Counted from the first letter of the stretch, positions 40,119 to 49,112 are shown. The stretch is 64,000 nt of DNA from Candidatus Alistipes faecigallinarum (GCA_019115605.1 DXDG01000018.1:62001-126000); one strand, 5' to 3'. Numbers and translations are program-made. The notes: a model not told the origin generated them from the sequence alone.

Positions 40119-42108
40119 CGTATTGTGCATACCGTTTGAGGACTTCGTAGGCTTCGAGAATGCCGAGTTCGCCAGCTTTCGAGAGATCGAGACAGCCCTT
40201 GCGGGTATCCTTCATGAAGATCTGTATGATGCCGCGGTTGTAGTACGCTTCGGCGAATGAGGGGTTGAGTTCGATGGCCTTCGTGTAGTCCTCGAACGCT
40301 TCGGGCAGCTGTCCCGAGAGGGCCTGCAGGTTTGCCCGGTTGTAGTAGGCGTAGGCGAAGTCGGGGAAGAGCTTGATCGCCTTGTTCAGGTCGGCGACGG
40401 CCTCGTCGTAGCTGTACGTCCGTTTCGAGTTGTTGTTGAGCCGGTTCGCGGGATCCGAATCGATCGTGATCCGCTGGTAGGAGTTGTCGATCGATGAGAT
40501 GAAGTCGATCATTTCGGCCCGTGTGGTCGAACGGTTGAGGTAGAGGAACGGATTCGACGGGTTGCGGTCGATGGCCGTCGAATAGGTGTTCACCGAATTG
40601 GTGTACTGTTTGATGAGCGATTGCGAGACGCCGCGCTCGAAGAGGGTGATCCACGAGGCGTCGGGCATCTTGAGCTCTTCGGCATACTGCCGGTCGAGGA
40701 TCACGAGCGAGTCGGCCCCGATGTTGCTTTCGCGGCACGAGAGGGCGAGATACCGGTTTCCTACGCGCTTGAGGAAATCCTCGACGCGCTGCAGGCGGTA
40801 GGGCTGCGGTGCCGGCACGGAATCCGGGCGCATGAGCGTGAACTTGTAGAGCGGCAGCAGGCGCATCTCCTCGCGGCCGCCGTTGTGGCCCGTGATGCGT
40901 CCGAAACTGCCGCCGGCGAACTTGCTGTCGAACGAAAGCAGCTTGTCGAAGCGCTGCGTCGTGTCGGCGTAGATCGAGTAGGTGCTGTCGCTCAGCCGCG
41001 ACTTGTATTCGGCGATTTTGCGCTGGGCGGTCTCGAGATCCTGCCTGGCGCCCTTCGGGTCATGGAGCAGTTCGCGCAGCCGTCCGCGGTAGATGTAGGC
41101 ATTCGCAAAGTCGGGGTAGAGGTCGATGGCCGACGAGTAGTCCTCCACGGCCTTTTCGATCTCTCCGAGCTGGGCATAGACGCCGGCGCGGTTGTAGTAG
41201 ACCAGCACGTTGTTCGGCGAGTAGAGCGCCACGCGGTCGTAATCCTCCAGCGCGCGGTTGTAGTCTCCGATCTGCGTGCGGAGCATGGCGCGGTTGAAGT
41301 AGGTGAGTGAATTGGTCGAGTCGAGCCGGATCACCATGTCGAAATCCTCGAGGGCTAGCATCGGACGGTTCGTGGCGTTGTAGACGAGGGCGCGGTTGAA
41401 GTAGGAGAGCAGGTAGGTCGAGTCGCACTCGATGGCCTTGTTGAAGTCGGCCTCGGCCTCCTTGTACTGCTCCTGTTCGAGATGGAGCCCGCCGCGGCGG
41501 TTGTATCCGTTGGGATCCTCGCGGTTGGTGCGGATTGCGAGGTTGAAATTCTCGTAGGCACGCGTCGTGTCCTTGAGGTGCAGGTAGCTCAAACCGCGGC
41601 AGATGTAGGCGTCGGCGACCTTGTTCTCCTGGCGGATGAACATGTTGAAGTCCTCGATGGCCTCCTTGAACTGCTGGTTCAGCAGGCGCGTAACGCCGCG
41701 GCTGTAGTAGGGTCCCGGCAGGTCGGGCCGCAGGTCGATCGCCTCGCGGAAATCCTGCAGGGCATCATCGTAGTTTCCCAGCCGCGAACGGGTGATGGCC
41801 CGGTAGGTATATGCCTGCGTGTAGACGGGGTTGAGGCGTATGGCGGTCGAGAAGTCGGCCTCGGCGCCCAGCAGGTCGTCGAGGTTGTATTTGGCGATTC
41901 CGCGCAGGAAGTAGCCTTCGAAGGCCTTCTCATCGAAACGCAGCAGGGTGTTCAGGGTCCGGATGGCCTCCTGGTAGTCGTTGTTCATCATGCACGAGCG
42001 GCCCACCCAGAAGAAATACTCCCGGTTGTACTGCGCCCGTACCTTCACACCGCTCATCAGCGCGATTGCCAGAAGGATCCCGAAGAGTGCTTTGCCTGTT
42101 CTGCCCAT
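40111..42108 (-). CDS. Exported TPR-repeat protein
   Basis: A 665-residue protein with a signal peptide (GILLAIALMSGVKVRAQ). Tandem tetratricopeptide repeats fill residues 30 to about 360, each with the Y-x-x-A-x-x-D/A-F-x-x-A-I pattern, and resume at about residue 580 (YSYDEAVADLNKAIKLFP). Between them is a unique region of about 200 residues with no recognised fold. It probably acts as an envelope scaffold. ATG 42108 gives the signal peptide; the frame reaches a TTG at 42120. It lies 33 bases after era. Confidence 0.9.
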   Translation of the reverse strand: MGRTGKALFGILLAIALMSGVKVRAQYNREYFFWVGRSCMMNNDYQEAIRTLNTLLRFDEKAFEGYFLRGIAKYNLDDLLGAEADFSTAIRLNPVYTQAYTYRAITRSRLGNYDDALQDFREAIDLRPDLPGPYYSRGVTRLLNQQFKEAIEDFNMFIRQENKVADAYICRGLSYLHLKDTTRAYENFNLAIRTNREDPNGYNRRGGLHLEQEQYKEAEADFNKAIECDSTYLLSYFNRALVYNATNRPMLALEDFDMVIRLDSTNSLTYFNRAMLRTQIGDYNRALEDYDRVALYSPNNVLVYYNRAGVYAQLGEIEKAVEDYSSAIDLYPDFANAYIYRGRLRELLHDPKGARQDLETAQRKIAEYKSRLSDSTYSIYADTTQRFDKLLSFDSKFAGGSFGRITGHNGGREEMRLLPLYKFTLMRPDSVPAPQPYRLQRVEDFLKRVGNRYLALSCRESNIGADSLVILDRQYAEELKMPDASWITLFERGVSQSLIKQYTNSVNTYSTAIDRNPSNPFLYLNRSTTRAEMIDFISSIDNSYQRITIDSDPANRLNNNSKRTYSYDEAVADLNKAIKLFPDFAYAYYNRANLQALSGQLPEAFEDYTKAIELNPSFAEAYYNRGIIQIFMKDTRKGCLDLSKAGELGILEAYEVLKRYAQYDD

Positions 42109-42141
42109 GCCTGTGTGCAAACGTTTTCTCCGACGGTTTTA

Positions 42142-43023
42142 TTATTCGAGTTCGTATCCGAAGCGCCGCAGCTGGCGGTCGTTGTTGCGCCAGTCTTCGC
42201 TGACCTTGACAAAGAGCTGCAGGAAGACCTTCTTGCCGAGGAACTGCTCCATGTCTTCGCGTGCGGCCTGCCCGACCTTTTTGAGCTTTTCGCCCTTGTG
42301 GCCGATGACGATGCCCTTCTGGGATTCGCGGGCGACGTAGATCGTCGCGGCGATGCGGTCGATCGCAGGCTCCTCCCTGTAGCTCTCGATCTCGATTTCG
42401 CAGCAGTAGGGGATCTCCTTGTCGTAGAAGCGGAGGATCTTCTCGCGGATGATCTCCGAGGCGAAGAAGCGCAGGGTCTTGTCCGTGAGCGTATCCTTGG
42501 GATAGAAGGCCGGACCTTCGGGCAGCCGTTCGAGGATCGTCTTGAAGAGCCCCTCGATGTTGAACTGCTCCCTGGCCGATACGGGTACGATCTCCGCTGC
42601 GGGCAGCACCTCGTGCCATTTGGCAACCAGCGCTTCGAGTGCCGCGGGGTTCGACAGGTCGATCTTGTTGATGACGACGATGGTCGGAATGCCGCTTTCG
42701 CGGATCCGGTGGAGGATATCCGCCGCACGGTCCGTCTGCTCGACGGTGTCGGTAACGTAGAGGATCACGTCGGCGTCGGTGAGCGCCCCCGTTACGAACT
42801 TCATCATCGACTCCTGGAGCTTGTACGACGGCTTGAGGATGCCGGGCGTATCGGAGTAGACGATCTGGAAATCCTCGCCCGAGACGATGCCCATGATGCG
42901 GTGGCGCGTGGTCTGCGCCTTGGAGGTGATGATCGAGAGCCGCTCGCCCACAAGGGCGTTCATGAGCGTGGATTTCCCGACGTTGGGGTTGCCGATGATG
43001 TTTACGAAGCCGGATTTGTGCAT
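42142..43023 (-). CDS. era: GTPase Era
   Basis: A 293-residue essential GTPase for 16S rRNA maturation and 30S assembly. G1 is GNPNVGKST, G3 is DTPG, G4 is NKID, and the C-terminal KH domain has GIVIGHKGEKLKKVG. Typical length. ATG 43023 (MHKSGFVNIIG) is used because the next in-frame ATG upstream (43044) falls inside the promoter box. It is the first gene of the minus-strand run with TPR and MFS genes. Confidence 0.97.
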   Translation of the reverse strand: MHKSGFVNIIGNPNVGKSTLMNALVGERLSIITSKAQTTRHRIMGIVSGEDFQIVYSDTPGILKPSYKLQESMMKFVTGALTDADVILYVTDTVEQTDRAADILHRIRESGIPTIVVINKIDLSNPAALEALVAKWHEVLPAAEIVPVSAREQFNIEGLFKTILERLPEGPAFYPKDTLTDKTLRFFASEIIREKILRFYDKEIPYCCEIEIESYREEPAIDRIAATIYVARESQKGIVIGHKGEKLKKVGQAAREDMEQFLGKKVFLQLFVKVSEDWRNNDRQLRRFGYELE

Positions 43024-43041
43024 GAATCGGATATTTGGGAT

Positions 43042-43049
43042 CAAAGGTA
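43042..43049 (-). promoter_or_regulatory. -7 box (TACCTTTG) for era
   Basis: Exact TAnnTTTG, preceded by CTTTCG, 18 bases upstream of ATG 43023. Confidence 0.55.
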
Positions 43050-43123
43050 CGAAAGAATTTTCGAAAAAGGCCCTTTCTGCCGCCTTTTTTGCCGGTCTGC
43101 GGGTTGGATCTCCGCGTAAAAAC

Positions 43124-43153
43124 GAAAAAGCCGGACCCGAAAGTCCGGCTTTG
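43124..43153 (-). terminator. Intrinsic terminator of ffh
   Basis: On the minus strand: AAAGCCGGAC, loop TTTCGG, GTCCGGCTTT, then T run. It starts 15 bases after the ffh stop. Confidence 0.88.
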
Positions 43154-43168
43154 CATCGTATCGGCGCT

Positions 43169-44503
43169 CTACCGCCGCCGCAGCATGCCTCCGGGCATCT
43201 TGGGCACCTTCAGTCCGCCGCCCGCCACGGCCTTCATCATCTTGCGCGTATCCTCGAACTGCTTCATCAGGCGGTTCACGTCGGCCACGGTCGTTCCCGA
43301 ACCCTTGGCGATGCGTTCGCGGCGCCGGGCGTTGATGATTTCGGGATGTTCGCGTTCGGCGGGGGTCATCGAGGAGATGATCGCCTCGGTCTGCTTGAAG
43401 ACGTCGTCGGGGATATCGACGTTCTTGAGCATCTTGCCCATGCCGGGGATCATCGAAGCGAGGTCCTTGAGGTTGCCCATCTTCTTGATCTGCTGGATCT
43501 GGGCGATGAAGTCGTTGAAGTTGAACTGGTCCTTGACGAGTTTTTTCTTGAGCTTGCGGGCCTCCTCCTCGTCGAACTGCTCCTGGGCGCGCTCGACGAG
43601 TGAGACGACGTCGCCCATGCCGAGGATTCGGTCGGCCATGCGTTCGGGGTGGAAGACCTGCAGGGCATCCATCTTCTCGCCGTTGGAGATGAACTTCAGG
43701 GGCTTGTCCACCACCGAGCGGATCGAGATGGCGGCACCGCCGCGGGTGTCGCCGTCGAGCTTCGTGAGCACGACGCCGTCGAAATTGAGCCGGTCGTTGA
43801 ACTCCTTGGCCGTATTGACGGCATCCTGACCCGTCATGGCATCGACGACAAACAGCGTTTCGGAGGGTTTCACGGCGGCCTTGATGGCGGTGATCTCCTG
43901 CATCATCGCCTCATCGACGGCCAGACGTCCGGCCGTATCGACGATCACGACGTTATAGGACTTCTGCCGGGCGTAGCGGATGGCGTTTTCGGCGATTTCG
44001 ACGGGGTTTTTGTTGCCCTCTTCGGTGTACACCTCCACGCCGATCTGCTCGCCGAGGATCTTCAGCTGGTCGATGGCCGCGGGACGGTATACGTCGCCGG
44101 CGACGAGCAGCACCTGGCGTCCCTTCTTGCTCTTGATGTATGCGGCGAGCTTTCCCGAGAAGGTCGTTTTACCCGAACCCTGCAGACCGGCGATGAGCAC
44201 GACGGCGGGATTTCCTTCGAGGCGGATGTCCGAGGCGGTTCCTCCCATGAGTTCGGCGAGCGAGTCGCGCACGATCTTGGTCATCATCTGCCCGGGCTTC
44301 ACGGCCGTGAGGACGTTCTGTCCGAGGGCCTTCTGCTTCACCTCGTCGGTGAAGGTCTTGGCGACCTTGTAGTTTACGTCGGCGTCGATCAGCGCGCGGC
44401 GGATCTCCTTGAGGGTCTCGGCGACGTTGATCTCCGTGATGCGGCCCTCGCCCTTGAGTATCTTGAACGACCGTTCGAGTTTGTCGGTAAGGTTTTCAAA
44501 CAT
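43169..44503 (-). CDS. ffh: Signal recognition particle protein Ffh
   Basis: A 444-residue SRP54 homologue that binds signal peptides and the 4.5S RNA for co-translational targeting to SecYEG. The NG domain has G1 GLQGSGKTT, DTAGRL and TKLDGD; the M domain is Met-rich and carries the RNA-binding GSGTTVADVNRLMKQF; the tail KVPKMPGGMLRRR is typical. ATG 44503 (MFENLTDKL) sets the start; the frame is open far upstream as a shadow of the GH89-like gene. Its RNA partner is encoded at 18386-18481. Confidence 0.98.
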   Translation of the reverse strand: MFENLTDKLERSFKILKGEGRITEINVAETLKEIRRALIDADVNYKVAKTFTDEVKQKALGQNVLTAVKPGQMMTKIVRDSLAELMGGTASDIRLEGNPAVVLIAGLQGSGKTTFSGKLAAYIKSKKGRQVLLVAGDVYRPAAIDQLKILGEQIGVEVYTEEGNKNPVEIAENAIRYARQKSYNVVIVDTAGRLAVDEAMMQEITAIKAAVKPSETLFVVDAMTGQDAVNTAKEFNDRLNFDGVVLTKLDGDTRGGAAISIRSVVDKPLKFISNGEKMDALQVFHPERMADRILGMGDVVSLVERAQEQFDEEEARKLKKKLVKDQFNFNDFIAQIQQIKKMGNLKDLASMIPGMGKMLKNVDIPDDVFKQTEAIISSMTPAEREHPEIINARRRERIAKGSGTTVADVNRLMKQFEDTRKMMKAVAGGGLKVPKMPGGMLRRR

Positions 44504-44532
44504 AATGGCGTGTCGATTTGTGTGTTCCGGAG

Positions 44533-44540
44533 GGCAAAGA
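44533..44540 (-). promoter_or_regulatory. -7 box (TATCTTTG) for ffh
   Basis: Exact TAnnTTTG, preceded by TTTTTTCG, 29 bases upstream of ATG 44503. Confidence 0.55.
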
Positions 44541-44722
44541 TACGAAAAAAGGCGGAAAAGCCGCCATGCCCGCCCTTTTTTATCCGTTTGCCCGATTCCT
44601 CCTGTTCCGGGCCCTCTTTTCCCGCGCCGGACTGCCCGGATGACTGCGTTGCGATTTTTTAAAGATTGCCTTTGAAAGAAAAACTTTTTCCCGACTCTTC
44701 GTTTCGTGATGAATTTATTTAT

Positions 44723-44730
44723 TATCTTTG
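44723..44730 (+). promoter_or_regulatory. -7 box (TATCTTTG) for the GH89-like gene
   Basis: Exact TAnnTTTG in an AT-rich stretch, 28 bases upstream of ATG 44759. Confidence 0.55.
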
Positions 44731-44758
44731 AATCCGAAAAAACGAACCCCGAAACCGT

Positions 44759-47107
44759 ATGAAGCAACTCCTGTTCTCCCTTTTCGTGGCATGTGCCGTG
44801 CCCTTGTGCTCCTTCGCGTCGGCCGGGGAGTGGAAAATCCTCGAACCCCGCGAAGCGGCTCCGGCCTACGGCCATGCGGCCCGTGAGTTCCGCAAGTTCT
44901 ACCGTGCCGTTACGGGCCGCGAACTGGAGATCGTCCGCGAGGCGGAGGCCGGCGTTCCGCTCGTGGTCATCGGTTCCGACTGCGTGAACCGCTTCACGCG
45001 CGATGCGGTCGAGCGGGGCCTTATCGAACCGCTGGACCTCGGCGCCGGGAGCGATGCCTACCGCATCGTGTCGGCCCGCGACGGGGAGCGCGACCTGCTC
45101 TTTCTGGCCGGCGGCAACGGCCGCGCCACGCTCTATGCCGTCTACGACTTCTTCGAGCGCCAGGCCGGCTGCCGCTACTTCTGGGACGGGGATGTCATTC
45201 CGCCGGGCGATTCGATCCCGATGTCGGGGCTTGACATCTGTGAGGAGCCGCATTTCTATTACCGGGGGTTGCGTTACTTCGCCCACCGGAGCCTGATCCG
45301 TTTCCAGGCCGAGCACTGGGGCCCCGCGGAGTGGGAGCGCGAGATCGACTGGATGCTCAAGAAGCGACTCAACCTCTTCATGCTGCGCATCGGCATGGAC
45401 GACGTCTTCCAGAAGGCCTTCCCCGGCATCGTTCCCTATCCGCCCGCCGACAGCATGCTGCCCGAGGCGAAACCGCGCTCGTTCTACGACCGCACGACGG
45501 CCTGGCCGCTTGCCTACCGCGGAGAGCTCCGCCGCCATGTGCTGCACTACGCCGCCGAGCGGGATCTGATCCACCCCGAGGACATGGGCACGATGACCCA
45601 CTGGTACAGCTGTACGCCGCAGGCCTTCCTCGACTCGATCCGTCCCACGTTCTGCCCGCAGTCGGGCGGCGCCTATGTGGGCGATCCCTGCAATGCCGTC
45701 TGGGACATCCGCGACGACCGAAACCTGGACAACTACTGGCGCCTCACACAGACGCATATCGACGCATACGGCTCTCCGCAGATGTTCCATACGATCGGCA
45801 TCGCCGAGCGCGAGGTCTTTGCGAGCCGTCCCGAGAACCTCGAAATGAAGCTCTACGCCTACCGGCGCATTATCAACAAGCTCCGCGAGCACTATCCGAC
45901 GGCTCCGGTGCTCATCGCCTCGTGGGACTTCTACCTCCCCGGCTGGCGCGATTACGAAATCCGCCGGCTGCTCGACCAGCTGGATCCCACGCGGACGATC
46001 ATCCTGGATTATACCTCCGACCTCCCGTCGAACGAGAGCAATACGGACTTCACGAACTGGGGAGTCGTCGGCCGCTTCCCCTATACCTTCGGTATTTTCC
46101 ACGCCTACGAGTGGGAGAACGACCTGCGCGGCTACTACGACCTGATTGCCGAGCGGCTTCCGGTCGCTGCCGCCGATCCGATGTGCCGGGGCTTCGTCTT
46201 CTGGCCCGAGACCTCGCACAGCGATCCGCTCATCATGGAGTTCTTCACCCACAACGCCTGGAATCCCGATACGATGCATCCCGAGGAGCTGCTCCCGGAG
46301 TTCTGCCGCAGCCGCTACGGAGAACACGCCGCCGCGATGGAGCGCGCCTGGCGGGCTGTCCTGCCGCTGGCCGAGCGGTGCACGGAGCTGCCGCTCGTCT
46401 TCCGCGACATCCGCGAAACGGCCTCTTCGAAACCCGACTCCGCCGCTCTTGCCGGTTACCGCCGCTCCCTGGAGCAGGTCGCCCCGCAGCTGGAACAGCT
46501 GCCCGGGATCATGGCGGCCCTTGCCGAGGTGCCCTACGGCGCCGGCAACGCCTTTGTCGATCGCGATGCCATCGACCTGGCGCGAACCCTCATGGGACGT
46601 CTCTATACGGTTGCCTGGTACCGCTATCTGCTGGCCCAGCAGGCCTGGGAGCAGGGCGCCGCTCCGGCCGCGGAGGTGCGCCGCTGGGGCTCCGACGCAC
46701 GGACGCTGCTTACGGCCCTGCGCGACGTGCTGAATCTGCACGACGACTACTCGATGCAGGCCTCGCTGCGGCAGATCGAGGCGGTGCGCGCACCGATCAA
46801 CCCGGCCTTCGAGCAGGCGCTCAAGGGCAATGCCGAGAACAGCTATTGCCGCAGCTACATCAGCGAACTGTTCGACTACTACTACCTCCCCGAGTTCGAG
46901 CACTACCGGCGGGAGATCGAACGGGAGCTGCAATCCCCGTCGCGCCGGCTGACCTATGATGCCGAACGCATGGAGATGCAGTCCATTGTCGATGCCTTCT
47001 ATGAGAAGCCACTCGACGAGATGCGCCCCCTGAATCCGCGTCCGCGCACCCGGGAGGAGTTCCGCCGTCAGATCGGGACGCTTGCCGCACGCCTGCAGCG
47101 CATGTAG
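44759..47107 (+). CDS. GH89-like exported glycosidase (NAGLU family relative)
   Basis: A 782-residue exported protein (signal peptide ends near SFASAG, residue 22). It has the three-part layout of alpha-N-acetylglucosaminidases: a small N-terminal alpha/beta domain (about 25-150), a TIM-barrel (about 160-520) and an all-helical C-terminus. The barrel opens with the hallmark WEREIDWM. By eye, E350 (GIAEREV) and E484 (FWPETSHSD) fall where the human NAGLU catalytic glutamates E316 and E446 fall. The family removes terminal alpha-GlcNAc from mucin or heparan-type glycans. It is a divergent member, so the substrate is uncertain. It is transcribed alone. Confidence 0.78.
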   Translation: MKQLLFSLFVACAVPLCSFASAGEWKILEPREAAPAYGHAAREFRKFYRAVTGRELEIVREAEAGVPLVVIGSDCVNRFTRDAVERGLIEPLDLGAGSDAYRIVSARDGERDLLFLAGGNGRATLYAVYDFFERQAGCRYFWDGDVIPPGDSIPMSGLDICEEPHFYYRGLRYFAHRSLIRFQAEHWGPAEWEREIDWMLKKRLNLFMLRIGMDDVFQKAFPGIVPYPPADSMLPEAKPRSFYDRTTAWPLAYRGELRRHVLHYAAERDLIHPEDMGTMTHWYSCTPQAFLDSIRPTFCPQSGGAYVGDPCNAVWDIRDDRNLDNYWRLTQTHIDAYGSPQMFHTIGIAEREVFASRPENLEMKLYAYRRIINKLREHYPTAPVLIASWDFYLPGWRDYEIRRLLDQLDPTRTIILDYTSDLPSNESNTDFTNWGVVGRFPYTFGIFHAYEWENDLRGYYDLIAERLPVAAADPMCRGFVFWPETSHSDPLIMEFFTHNAWNPDTMHPEELLPEFCRSRYGEHAAAMERAWRAVLPLAERCTELPLVFRDIRETASSKPDSAALAGYRRSLEQVAPQLEQLPGIMAALAEVPYGAGNAFVDRDAIDLARTLMGRLYTVAWYRYLLAQQAWEQGAAPAAEVRRWGSDARTLLTALRDVLNLHDDYSMQASLRQIEAVRAPINPAFEQALKGNAENSYCRSYISELFDYYYLPEFEHYRREIERELQSPSRRLTYDAERMEMQSIVDAFYEKPLDEMRPLNPRPRTREEFRRQIGTLAARLQRM

Positions 47108-47124
47108 CTCCGCTTCCGGAAACG

Positions 47125-47155
47125 TTTCGCCCCGACCTGCATGGCCGGGGCGAAA
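47125..47155 (+). terminator. Probable terminator after the GH89-like gene
   Basis: TTTCGCCCCG and CGGGGCGAAA arms around an 11-base loop, followed by TCGTTATT. Confidence 0.65.
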
Positions 47156-47226
47156 TCGTTATTGGTGTTTTGTACCCGATCTTTGGCATTCTCGGCCGTT
47201 GGATTTGCCGATTGGCCCGAAACGGC

Positions 47227-47234
47227 TATATTTG
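47227..47234 (+). promoter_or_regulatory. -7 box (TATATTTG) for the outer-membrane protein
   Basis: Exact TAnnTTTG, 34 bases upstream of ATG 47269. Confidence 0.5.
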
Positions 47235-47268
47235 CCCCCAAAAAACAGCTTTGGCCAAACTATCGACC

Positions 47269-47994
47269 ATGAAACGACTGACGACCACCCTTGCCGGATG
47301 TCTCGCCTTCGTGGCGCTCCACGCGCAGCCCGCCTCCGAATCCGCCCCGGATCCCGCTGCCGTAAGAAAACAGCTCCGCAACAGGGAGATCGGCCTGCGC
47401 TACGGCGTGCAGGTCGGTGTCGGCGCGGGGGCTCCCGGCCAGGCCATGCAGTATGCGGCCGTGGATTTTGCCGCCTACAACTATCGCAATATCGGCCTGC
47501 GTACGGGCCTCAACCTCTTCACCACGCCGCTCCACGACGGACAGTACGCCTCCATCCCGCTGCAGTTCTCCTGGCGTTCGGGCGTGCGGCGCATGCCGAC
47601 CTCCTCCCTGGACGGCTCTTATTACAACGGAACCTGGTATCCGGACCGCGAGCTGGCAGACCCTTCCGTCGGCCGGATTCTCTTCGAAACCTTCGTGCCG
47701 GAGGTCCCCTCGGTGTTCGAGCTGCATGCGGGCCTGACGCCCGGCCTGCTCTTCGGCCCGTTCCGTTCGCCCGACGAGGGGTTGTATGACATCCATCGGC
47801 GGTTTGTCTGTACGGCCGATCTGGGCGGGCGTCTCCAGCTGCCGATCGGCCGTGTGCGCCTGTTCATCGACTTCACCTACCATTACTACCTGACGCGCAA
47901 TTTCGCGGAGACCCCTCCGCATCCCGACCGGGATCTTGACCCGCCGCACCGCTCGTTTGTCGGCGTCAGCGGCGGCCTTGCCCTGATGTTCTGA
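47269..47994 (+). CDS. Putative outer-membrane beta-barrel protein
   Basis: A 241-residue exported protein with a signal peptide (GCLAFVALHAQ, about residues 1-18). The remainder alternates hydrophobic and polar residues in a beta pattern with aromatic girdles (AAVDFAAYNYRNIGLRTG, LFIDFTYHYYLTRNF) and ends in GLALMF, an aromatic C-terminus expected of a barrel recognised by BamA. No enzyme motif is seen, and the family is unrecognised. ATG 47269 is preferred: it gives the signal peptide and follows the promoter. It converges with the DUF4294 gene only five bases away, with no terminator between them. Confidence 0.75.
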   Translation: MKRLTTTLAGCLAFVALHAQPASESAPDPAAVRKQLRNREIGLRYGVQVGVGAGAPGQAMQYAAVDFAAYNYRNIGLRTGLNLFTTPLHDGQYASIPLQFSWRSGVRRMPTSSLDGSYYNGTWYPDRELADPSVGRILFETFVPEVPSVFELHAGLTPGLLFGPFRSPDEGLYDIHRRFVCTADLGGRLQLPIGRVRLFIDFTYHYYLTRNFAETPPHPDRDLDPPHRSFVGVSGGLALMF

Positions 47995-47999
47995 CTTGT

Positions 48000-48587
48000 T
48001 TACAGCAGTCCGGCCTCGTAGTAGATGACGATCTGCTCGATGATCCGGTCCTCGCCCTCCTTGTCGTACTCCGATTTGAGGTTCTGCCCGAAGATCCGGG
48101 ATATTCCCTGCCAGAATCCGGCCACGAATCCGCCGCGGAATTCGCGCAGCACCTCGTAGGCCGTGTAGTCCGTCTCGCGGTCGATGAGCTTGAGCAGCAC
48201 GCGCCCCTCGGTGCGGGTCATGTGCTTGGCCACGGGAGTGTACTCCTCCTTGATCTGGTTGTAGACCTGCTTGATATAGGCTTTCTGCGCCTTTTTCGTG
48301 GGCAGTTCGAGCAGAATGCCCTCCATCTCGGCCATCTTGGCCCGGGCGGTCTGCGCCATGGGGTAGACGCGCTTGACGGCCCGTACGAGCTTCTGGTAGC
48401 GGCGCAGATCGACCGGACGGTCGAAGACGTAGACCGGCAGGAGGTAGATGTGGGGTATCGAATCGCCCCGCTCGACGATCCACTCCTGCCGCAGGAACCC
48501 GCGCCCGCCCTGCGCCGCCGCTTGGTGGTGGGGGAGAACCAGCACCGCAAGCAGTGCGGCGAGCAGTATGGCCGACCGTTTTCTCAT
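48000..48587 (-). CDS. DUF4294 exported protein
   Basis: A 195-residue exported protein (signal peptide about residues 1-25, HHQAAAQ). After that it is mostly helical with LRRYQKLVRAVKRVYPMAQTA as the marker of DUF4294, a Bacteroidetes family of unknown function. Conserved charged stretches (LLKLIDRETDYTAYE) suggest a folded periplasmic domain. ATG 48587 (MRKRSAILLAALL) gives the signal peptide. It is divergent from the thioesterase gene with interlocked promoters. Confidence 0.85.
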   Translation of the reverse strand: MRKRSAILLAALLAVLVLPHHQAAAQGGRGFLRQEWIVERGDSIPHIYLLPVYVFDRPVDLRRYQKLVRAVKRVYPMAQTARAKMAEMEGILLELPTKKAQKAYIKQVYNQIKEEYTPVAKHMTRTEGRVLLKLIDRETDYTAYEVLREFRGGFVAGFWQGISRIFGQNLKSEYDKEGEDRIIEQIVIYYEAGLL

Positions 48588-48602
48588 CTCTGGAAAAATC
48601 GT

Positions 48603-48610
48603 TACCTTTG
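48603..48610 (+). promoter_or_regulatory. -7 box (TACCTTTG) for the FlK-like thioesterase
   Basis: Exact TAnnTTTG, about 107 bases upstream of ATG 48718. It lies upstream of, and points towards, the opposite-strand box at 48670-48677. Confidence 0.5.
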
Positions 48611-48616
48611 CCGCAT

Positions 48617-48657
48617 CCGCGCCGGGAACACCGGAGGTAAAAGCCCGACCGGCGCGG
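48617..48657. promoter_or_regulatory. Inverted repeat shared by two opposing leaders
   Basis: CCGCGCCGG (48617-48625) and CCGGCGCGG (48649-48657) form a perfect 9-bp stem around a 23-base loop. It lies at the expected 5' end of transcripts from both flanking promoters, so both leaders would fold. Confidence 0.6.
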
Positions 48658-48669
48658 TGTGCTTCCGCA

Positions 48670-48677
48670 CAAAGGTA
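48670..48677 (-). promoter_or_regulatory. -7 box (TACCTTTG) for DUF4294
   Basis: Exact TAnnTTTG, 82 bases upstream of ATG 48587, facing the box at 48603-48610. Confidence 0.5.
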
Positions 48678-48717
48678 GTTATTTTTGTAGAACCTGATAG
48701 TGAAAAACGAGATCGAG

Positions 48718-49092
48718 ATGTTGGAAAAAGGACTTTCCGCCTGCAGCACGACGACGGTTACGGCGGCCAATACGGCCGCGGCGATGGGCTCGGGCGACAT
48801 GGAGGTATTTGCCACGCCGGCCATGGTGGCGCTTATGGAGAATGCGGCGATGCGGGCCGTTGCCGCCGCCTTGCCCGAGGGCTCCACGACCGTGGGCTCC
48901 GAGATGAACACGACGCATATCAAGCCTTCGGGCCTCGGGGCCGGGATTACGGCCACGGCGGTGCTGACCGAGATCGAAGGGCGCAAACTGACCTTTACGG
49001 TCGGGGCGCGCGATGCCGAGGGGATGATCGGCGAAGGGGTGCACGTCCGCTACGTGGTTGATCGGGCGAAGTTCCTCTCGAAGGTGCGTTGA
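48718..49092 (+). CDS. Hotdog-fold thioesterase (FlK-like)
   Basis: A 124-residue single hotdog protein related to fluoroacetyl-CoA thioesterase FlK. The likely catalytic Thr, Glu and His are visible in VFATPAMVALMENAAM and NTTHIKPSGLG. The common bacterial members hydrolyse small or unwanted acyl-CoA esters; the substrate here is unknown. The start is ATG 48718 (MLEKGLSA); the frame also allows GTG 48700. It converges with tRNA-Gln across a terminator. Confidence 0.87.
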   Translation: MLEKGLSACSTTTVTAANTAAAMGSGDMEVFATPAMVALMENAAMRAVAAALPEGSTTVGSEMNTTHIKPSGLGAGITATAVLTEIEGRKLTFTVGARDAEGMIGEGVHVRYVVDRAKFLSKVR

Positions 49093-49112
49093 GGCACTGC
49101 CCGATAAGATGC

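Noticed and set aside
44504..46933. Upstream extension of ffh into a 1254-codon frame
   Set aside because: The extension lies antisense to the GH89-like gene; Ffh homology begins exactly at MFENLTDKL (44503), with a promoter box just upstream.
48617..48657. A second cobalamin or other known riboswitch
   Set aside because: It shares only a GGGAA-like string with the B12 element; the other conserved blocks are absent, and it is much too short.
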